The translations under genes were made by a program, and so were the position numbers. Under the pieces are notes generated by a model. The model saw nothing but the letters and a program-made list of their open reading frames with translations, was not told the origin of the DNA and searched no databases. DNA of 10,040 nucleotides from Psychrilyobacter sp. (GTDB lineage Bacteria; Fusobacteriota; Fusobacteriia; Fusobacteriales; Fusobacteriaceae): assembly GCA_030621995.1 (NCBI GenBank), contig JAUXGP010000039.1, forward strand, positions 1 through 10,040, given 5' to 3'. Position 1 is the first letter of the stretch. Each line of letters opens with the position of its first letter. Positions 5,858-10,040 of the stretch are shown piece by piece.

Positions 5858-5869
5858 TGTATCGATACA
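5858..5869. promoter_or_regulatory. Palindromic operator candidate between the pdxR promoter and its gene
   Basis: TGTATCGATACA is a perfect 12-bp palindrome. It lies about 18-29 nt downstream of the predicted pdxR start point, where binding would block pdxR, and centred about 57 nt upstream of the predicted pdxS start point, where binding could activate. A related word, TATCATAC (5812-5819), overlaps the pdxS -10. PdxR proteins studied elsewhere activate pdxST and repress themselves; that this is the PdxR site is inference. MocR proteins often bind direct repeats, so another regulator is possible. Confidence 0.5.
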
Positions 5870-5884
5870 ATTAAGGGGGATAAG

Positions 5885-7276
5885 ATGAATCTAGATAATC
5901 AGCAGACACTGTACCTTCAAATATATGAAAAGATCAAGCAGGATATTATTGACCATAGATATGCGGAGAATGAAAAACTTCCATCTATTCGAAATTTAGC
6001 TAAAAAGTTTGCAGTCAATAATATAACCATTGTAAAAGCCTATGATACCCTGGAAAAAGACCGGTATGTCTATAAAAAAAGGGGGAGCGGGGTCTATGTA
6101 AACAACCTCAACATAAAAAAAAATATTTTAGAGGAAGAGATCCTCATGGAAACTTTTAAATATGGTAAATTAGAAGTGGAGTGTGAGATTAACTTTGCCA
6201 CCAGCAATCCCAATGGGAATTATTTCCCCATAACAGAGTTTAAAGACTGTATAAATTTTGTCATAGACAGGGATCAGGAAAAAATATTTGCCTATGAAGA
6301 TCCAAAGGGTTATACAGGCTTACGAAATATTATCTCGAAACATTTGGAGGCTGAAAAAATAATAACCCCCCCTGAAGATATCCAAATAATCTCTGGAGCC
6401 CAGCAGGGGATCGACCTTATCACAAAATCTTTGATTCATTTCGGGGACAGGGTAGTCATTGAAAACCCCAGTTATTCCGGAGCTATCACGTCCTTTAAAA
6501 AAGGGGGAGCCAAGGTTATGGATATCCCATTGTTGGAAGACGGTCTGGACTTAAAGGTCTTGAAAAATATGCTGGCTAAAGAAAAAATATCATACCTCTA
6601 CCTTATGACAAATTTTCATAACCCCACCGGGATCTCCTACTCTAAAAAAAAGAAATTAAAAATTTTGGAATTGGCTGAAAAACATGATTTTTATATAATT
6701 GAAGATGATTCCAGTTCCGACCTATACTATAAAAACAAACCTTTTTCCCTGAAATCTCTGGATACAGATGAAAGGGTAATATATATTAAAAGTTATTCCA
6801 GGATATTCATGCCGGGTCTTAGATTAGGATTCCTCATCGCTCCCAAGGATAAATTAAAATATATCTCCTTCACCAAATACCATACAGATATCTCCACCCC
6901 GGGTTTGATTCAGAGAGCCTTTGAACACTATCTAAACTCCGATTCTTGGGAAGCACACACTAAAAGACTCAGAACTATCTATAAGAAAAAATTTCAAGTT
7001 GCCTATGATCTGTTGAATGAAATAGAGCACCTGAAATTATTTGCAGTTCCCCAGGGAGGCTTATATTTTTGGATGAAATTGGATAAGATCAGCAGTGAAG
7101 CTCTTTTTTTGAAAACCCTGCAGAAGAAAGTAGGGATCTTACCTGGATCTATATTTAAGCTGGATGAAAAAAGTGACGGGTGGGTGAGACTTTGTTTTGC
7201 CGACGTAGAGATAGAGGAAATAAAAAAAGGGCTGGGGATTTTAAAGGAATCTGTGGAGGAACTGTATAATTTATAA
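5885..7276 (+). CDS. pdxR: MocR-type GntR/aminotransferase-fold regulator, probable PdxR, with Arg at the PLP-lysine position
   Basis: A 463-residue two-domain regulator. Residues 8-73 form a GntR winged helix (LYLQIYEKIK, then SIRNLAKKFAVN and the wing GSGVYV). After a linker, residues about 100-455 are a fold-type I aminotransferase domain: YEDPKGYTGLR (137-147), SGAQQGID (170-177), NPTG (246-249), EDD (273-275), MPGLRLGF (309-316) and WVRLCF (433-438). In MocR proteins this domain binds PLP as a sensor. Divergence from pdxS-pdxT with overlapping promoters points to PdxR, which activates PLP synthesis when PLP is scarce. Odd: the SxSK motif reads SYSR, so Arg306 (codon AGG, 6800-6802) replaces the Schiff-base lysine, and Ser276 replaces the tyrosine usually following EDD. 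Asn246, Asp274 and Arg435 remain. AAGGGGGA (5873-5880) precedes the ATG by 4 nt. The symbol rests on context; another MocR member is possible. Confidence 0.8.
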   Translation: MNLDNQQTLYLQIYEKIKQDIIDHRYAENEKLPSIRNLAKKFAVNNITIVKAYDTLEKDRYVYKKRGSGVYVNNLNIKKNILEEEILMETFKYGKLEVECEINFATSNPNGNYFPITEFKDCINFVIDRDQEKIFAYEDPKGYTGLRNIISKHLEAEKIITPPEDIQIISGAQQGIDLITKSLIHFGDRVVIENPSYSGAITSFKKGGAKVMDIPLLEDGLDLKVLKNMLAKEKISYLYLMTNFHNPTGISYSKKKKLKILELAEKHDFYIIEDDSSSDLYYKNKPFSLKSLDTDERVIYIKSYSRIFMPGLRLGFLIAPKDKLKYISFTKYHTDISTPGLIQRAFEHYLNSDSWEAHTKRLRTIYKKKFQVAYDLLNEIEHLKLFAVPQGGLYFWMKLDKISSEALFLKTLQKKVGILPGSIFKLDEKSDGWVRLCFADVEIEEIKKGLGILKESVEELYNL

Positions 7277-7428
7277 GTTTTCCACGATTCATATATTTTT
7301 CATCTGAATACTATATTATTTAGATATTTTTCTTATCGTTTCTTTTTTAGTATAATAAGGATGAATTTAATTGAACTATAAGTGAACATCATATATTCTA
7401 TATTTTTTCATTATAGAGGGAGGTTGGA
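7277..7428 (+). promoter_or_regulatory. Leader region of pyruvate carboxylase, with weak promoter candidates
   Basis: A 152-nt AT-rich gap. A perfect TATAAT at 7351-7356 lacks a good -35 (TTTTCT at the 17-nt distance). TTGAAC (7371-7376) with TATTCT (7394-7399), 17 nt apart, is a second candidate, closer to the gene. ATATTTTTC occurs twice (7293-7301 and 7324-7332), 31 bp apart, in a T-rich context. No convincing terminator for the upstream regulator gene is seen, so read-through into the carboxylase gene is possible. Confidence 0.35.
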
Positions 7429-10040
7429 ATGAGTAGAAGATTTAAAAGAGTTTTAATTGCAAACCGTGGTGAAATTGCAATAAGAGTTATAAGAGCATGT
7501 AAAGAACTTGGAATAAGAACAGTTGCTATCTATTCTGAAGAAGATAAAACATCTCTTTTCAGAACAAAAGCAGATGAATCTTATCAAATAGGTAAAGGTA
7601 AAGGACCTATCGAGGCATACCTTGATATTGATGAGATAATTAAACTTGCTCTTAAAAAAGGGGTAGACGCAATCCATCCTGGGTACGGATTCCTTTCTGA
7701 AAATCCTGAATTTGCAAGAAAATGTACTGTGGCAGGGATAGAATTTATAGGACCGACTGCTGAAATGATGGAAAGTTTAGGAGATAAAATACAGTCAAAA
7801 ATAGTTTCTGCAAAAGCTGGAGTTCCTACTATTCCTGGTGTGGATAAATCTATAGGTTCCGAAGACGAAGCAATTGAATTTGCAAGAAGCTGTGGATACC
7901 CTATAATGCTCAAAGCAGCTGCCGGTGGAGGCGGACGTGGAATGCGTATAGTAAGAGAAGAATCAGAGCTTATTTCTTCTTACAAAAGTGCCAAAAATGA
8001 ATCTAAAAAAGCTTTTGGTATAGATGATATGTTTATAGAGAAATATGTTGAACAGCCTAAACATATAGAGGTTCAGATTCTTGGGGACAAACACGGAAAT
8101 ATATTCCACTTTTACGAAAGAGATTGTTCTATACAAAGAAGACACCAAAAAGTTATTGAGATAACTCCTGCACTTACATTAACCGAAGAAAAAAGACAAG
8201 AAATATGCAATGATGCATTAAAAATCGCAAAAGAAGTTGGTTACGTAAACGCCGGTACTTTGGAATTCTTAGTTGATAAACATGGAAACCATTATTTCAT
8301 CGAGATGAACCCGAGAATCCAGGTTGAGCATACAATTACTGAAATGGTCACTGGTATCGACTTAGTTCAAAACCAAATACTTATTGCTGAAGGATATGCA
8401 TTAACTTCAGAAGAGATAGGAATTCCTTCTCAAGATGCTATTCAAACTAGAGGATACTCTATCCAGTGCAGGGTGACCACTGAAGATCCTGTAAACAACT
8501 TCGCTCCTGACACAGGTAAAATAGACATTTATAGAACTGGATCTGGAATAGGTGTCCGTCTTGACGGTGGGAACGGCTATGCTGGTGCTGTTATAAGCCC
8601 TTATTACGACAGCTTGCTTGTAAAAGTCATATCTCATGGAAATTCATTTAAAGATGCCATAAGAAAAGCTCTTCGTTCTATAAAAGAGACTAAAATTACT
8701 GGTGTAAAAACAAATATCGCTTTCTTAGTAAATGTATTGAACCACCCTAAATTTGCAAGCGGTGACTTTACCACGGGATTTATCCCTGAACATCCAGAAC
8801 TTTTCGATATCTCTGTAAAAAAAGACTATGAAGGAAATTTTCTTAAGTTTATAGCTGAAAAAGTTGTAAATGAAACCCGTGGTGTTAAAACAGAGTTCGA
8901 CGTGCCATATATACCTAATGCTCCTAGACCTGAAAACCTTTCTGGTACAAAACAAATTCTTGAAGAAAAAGGTCCAGAGGGTGTAGTTGAATGGATTAAA
9001 AACCAAAACAAACTGCTTCTTACAGATACAACAATGAGGGACGCCCATCAATCGTTAATGGCTACCCGTGTAAGAACAACTGATATGCTAAAAATAGCCA
9101 GGGATACATCTATACTTGGAAAAGACCTTTTCTCAATCGGGATGTGGGGAGGAGCTACTTTTGATGTTTCATACAGGTTCTTAAAAGAATCTCCTTGGGA
9201 AAGACTGAAAGAAATAAGAAAAAGAGTCCCAAATGTACTTCTTCAAATGCTTATCAGGGGATCTAACGCAGTGGGATACAAAAACTATCCTGACAACGTA
9301 ATTGAAGAATTCATAAAAGAAGCTTCTGACAGCGGTATTGATCTTTTCAGAATATTTGATTCTTTAAACTGGATTAAAGGGATGGAAGTTCCTGTCAGAG
9401 AAGTTATTAAAAACGGAAAAATTGCTGAAGTATGTATCTGTTATACAGGGGATATCCTAGATAAATCAAAAACTAAATACACCCTTGACTACTATATAAA
9501 AAAAGCAAAAGAAATAGAGGCTATGGGAGCACATATACTTGGAATCAAAGATATGTCAGCTCTACTAAAACCATATGCAGCGGAAAAACTTATAAAAGCA
9601 CTTAAAGAAAATATATCTATCCCTATACACCTACATACACATGACACTACAGGAAATGGAGTTGCAACTGTCCTAATGGCAGCTGAAGCAGGGGTTGACA
9701 TCATAGATACTGCTTTTGATGCTATGTCTGGACTCACAAGCCAACCTTCTCTAAACTCTGTAGTTGCAGCTCTAGAAAATACTGAAAGGGATACAAAAAT
9801 AAATCTTGATGATATTCAACAGATCTCTAATTATTGGAATGTAGTAAGACCTGTATATGCTCAATTTGAATCTGGGTTGAAATCCGGTTCTACAGAAATC
9901 TATAAATATGAGATCCCTGGCGGACAGTACTCAAATCTAAAACCTCAAATCGAAAGTTTTGGGCTTGGACACAGATTCGACGAAATTAAGGAAATGTTTA
10001 AGAAAGTTAATCTACTCGTGGGAGACATAATAAAAGTAAC
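7429..10040 (+). CDS. pyc: Pyruvate carboxylase, right end cut off by the window
   Basis: An uninterrupted frame from the ATG to the right edge gives 870 residues without a stop. The enzyme uses ATP, bicarbonate and biotin to turn pyruvate into oxaloacetate in the cytoplasm, feeding the reductive TCA branch and amino-acid synthesis. The biotin carboxylase part (1 to about 450) has ANRGEIAIR (11-19), HPGYGFLSEN (83-92), the ATP-grasp glycine loop AAAGGGGRGMR (163-173) and EMNPRIQVEHTITE (292-305). The carboxyltransferase barrel (about 525-815) has LTDTTMRDAHQS (531-542), GSNAVGYKNYPDN (611-623), FDSLNW (643-648), Lys707 (likely the carbamylated metal ligand), HLHTHDTTGNG (734-744), and SGLTSQPS. 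LLTDTTMRDAHQSLMATR favours pyruvate carboxylase over oxaloacetate decarboxylase alpha, and fusion to biotin carboxylase agrees. About 280 residues, including the biotinyl domain, should lie outside. GGGAGG (7418-7423) is 5 nt before the ATG. Confidence 0.95.
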   Translation, partial: MSRRFKRVLIANRGEIAIRVIRACKELGIRTVAIYSEEDKTSLFRTKADESYQIGKGKGPIEAYLDIDEIIKLALKKGVDAIHPGYGFLSENPEFARKCTVAGIEFIGPTAEMMESLGDKIQSKIVSAKAGVPTIPGVDKSIGSEDEAIEFARSCGYPIMLKAAAGGGGRGMRIVREESELISSYKSAKNESKKAFGIDDMFIEKYVEQPKHIEVQILGDKHGNIFHFYERDCSIQRRHQKVIEITPALTLTEEKRQEICNDALKIAKEVGYVNAGTLEFLVDKHGNHYFIEMNPRIQVEHTITEMVTGIDLVQNQILIAEGYALTSEEIGIPSQDAIQTRGYSIQCRVTTEDPVNNFAPDTGKIDIYRTGSGIGVRLDGGNGYAGAVISPYYDSLLVKVISHGNSFKDAIRKALRSIKETKITGVKTNIAFLVNVLNHPKFASGDFTTGFIPEHPELFDISVKKDYEGNFLKFIAEKVVNETRGVKTEFDVPYIPNAPRPENLSGTKQILEEKGPEGVVEWIKNQNKLLLTDTTMRDAHQSLMATRVRTTDMLKIARDTSILGKDLFSIGMWGGATFDVSYRFLKESPWERLKEIRKRVPNVLLQMLIRGSNAVGYKNYPDNVIEEFIKEASDSGIDLFRIFDSLNWIKGMEVPVREVIKNGKIAEVCICYTGDILDKSKTKYTLDYYIKKAKEIEAMGAHILGIKDMSALLKPYAAEKLIKALKENISIPIHLHTHDTTGNGVATVLMAAEAGVDIIDTAFDAMSGLTSQPSLNSVVAALENTERDTKINLDDIQQISNYWNVVRPVYAQFESGLKSGSTEIYKYEIPGGQYSNLKPQIESFGLGHRFDEIKEMFKKVNLLVGDIIKV

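Larger units (their letters stand above)
5774..5888. repeat. 16-bp perfect inverted repeat over both the pdxS and pdxR start regions
   Basis: AAGGGGGATAAGATGA occurs at 5873-5888 on the plus strand and at 5789-5774 on the minus strand. Each copy contains the ribosome site, spacer and start codon (plus one base) of its gene, so pdxS and the divergent regulator gene have identical translation-start regions. The arms lie 83 nt apart. The bases on either side of the 16-mer differ, so the identity is sharply bounded. Confidence 0.8.

Noticed and set aside
5778..5884. Riboswitch or structured leader in the pdx intergenic region
   Set aside because: Both leaders are short (about 29 and 45 nt) and I see no conserved aptamer-like folding; the symmetry is better explained at the DNA level.
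6788..6790. Lys302 as the PLP-binding lysine of the regulator
   Set aside because: It lies four residues before the motif position; the SxSK register is fixed by the following MPGLRLG, which puts Arg306 in the lysine's place. It remains a remote possibility noted under the finding.
9026..9094. Oxaloacetate decarboxylase alpha subunit instead of pyruvate carboxylase
   Set aside because: The carboxyltransferase domain is fused in frame to an N-terminal biotin carboxylase, and the motif TTMRDAHQSLMATR fits pyruvate carboxylase.
7453..9737. Minus-strand frames of 60-109 codons opposite pyruvate carboxylase
   Set aside because: They lie wholly within the continuous carboxylase frame and show only reverse-complement composition (Phe, Ile, Ser, Tyr-rich).

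Overview
The window is AT-rich (A/T-ending codons, AGA/ATA common, strong AGGAGG-type ribosome sites) and carries ordinary chromosomal genes. A reverse-rubrerythrin start, a Ser+2 lipoprotein implying an outer membrane, deoxyxylulose-independent vitamin B6 genes and an anaerobe-type pyruvate carboxylase fit an anaerobic Fusobacteriota member of the Ilyobacter/Propionigenium/Psychrilyobacter kind. That placement is inference; a clostridial relative is the main alternative.

Layout. 1-178 (-): N-terminal 59 residues of a rubredoxin-first (reverse) rubrerythrin, preceded by a PerR-box-like inverted repeat. 359-1579 (+): HI0933/YhiN-family flavoprotein. 1580-1842: gene-free, filled by a composite inverted-repeat element of the 'ACACAGATT...AATCTGTGT' kind. 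1843-2511 (+): coiled-coil protein of unknown function. 2623-3276 and 3300-4277 (+): two tandem cyclophilin-type prolyl isomerases, one with a transmembrane anchor and an in-frame internal GTG start, the other a lipoprotein with a disordered acidic tail. 4287-4332: perfect 20-bp-stem bidirectional terminator. 4334-5777 (-): pdxS-pdxT, the two subunits of PLP synthase. 5885-7276 (+): divergent MocR-type (GntR + aminotransferase fold) regulator, probably PdxR. 7429-10040 (+): pyruvate carboxylase, open at the right edge (870 codons seen).

How they fit together. PdxS and PdxT make pyridoxal 5'-phosphate (PLP). The divergent MocR protein is placed as its PLP-sensing regulator: the two promoters overlap almost completely on opposite strands, and a 12-bp palindrome lies between the pdxR promoter and its start codon, where it could both block pdxR and help activate pdxS. 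The regulator, however, has Arg306 where the family carries the PLP-binding lysine, and Ser276 where a PLP-contacting tyrosine is usual.

I see no CRISPR array, transposase, phage gene, tRNA, rRNA or clear riboswitch. I do not claim a new multi-gene system. The points most worth checking are the lysine-less PdxR, the dual-start cyclophilin, the mirrored 16-bp leaders of pdxS and pdxR, and the intergenic repeat.
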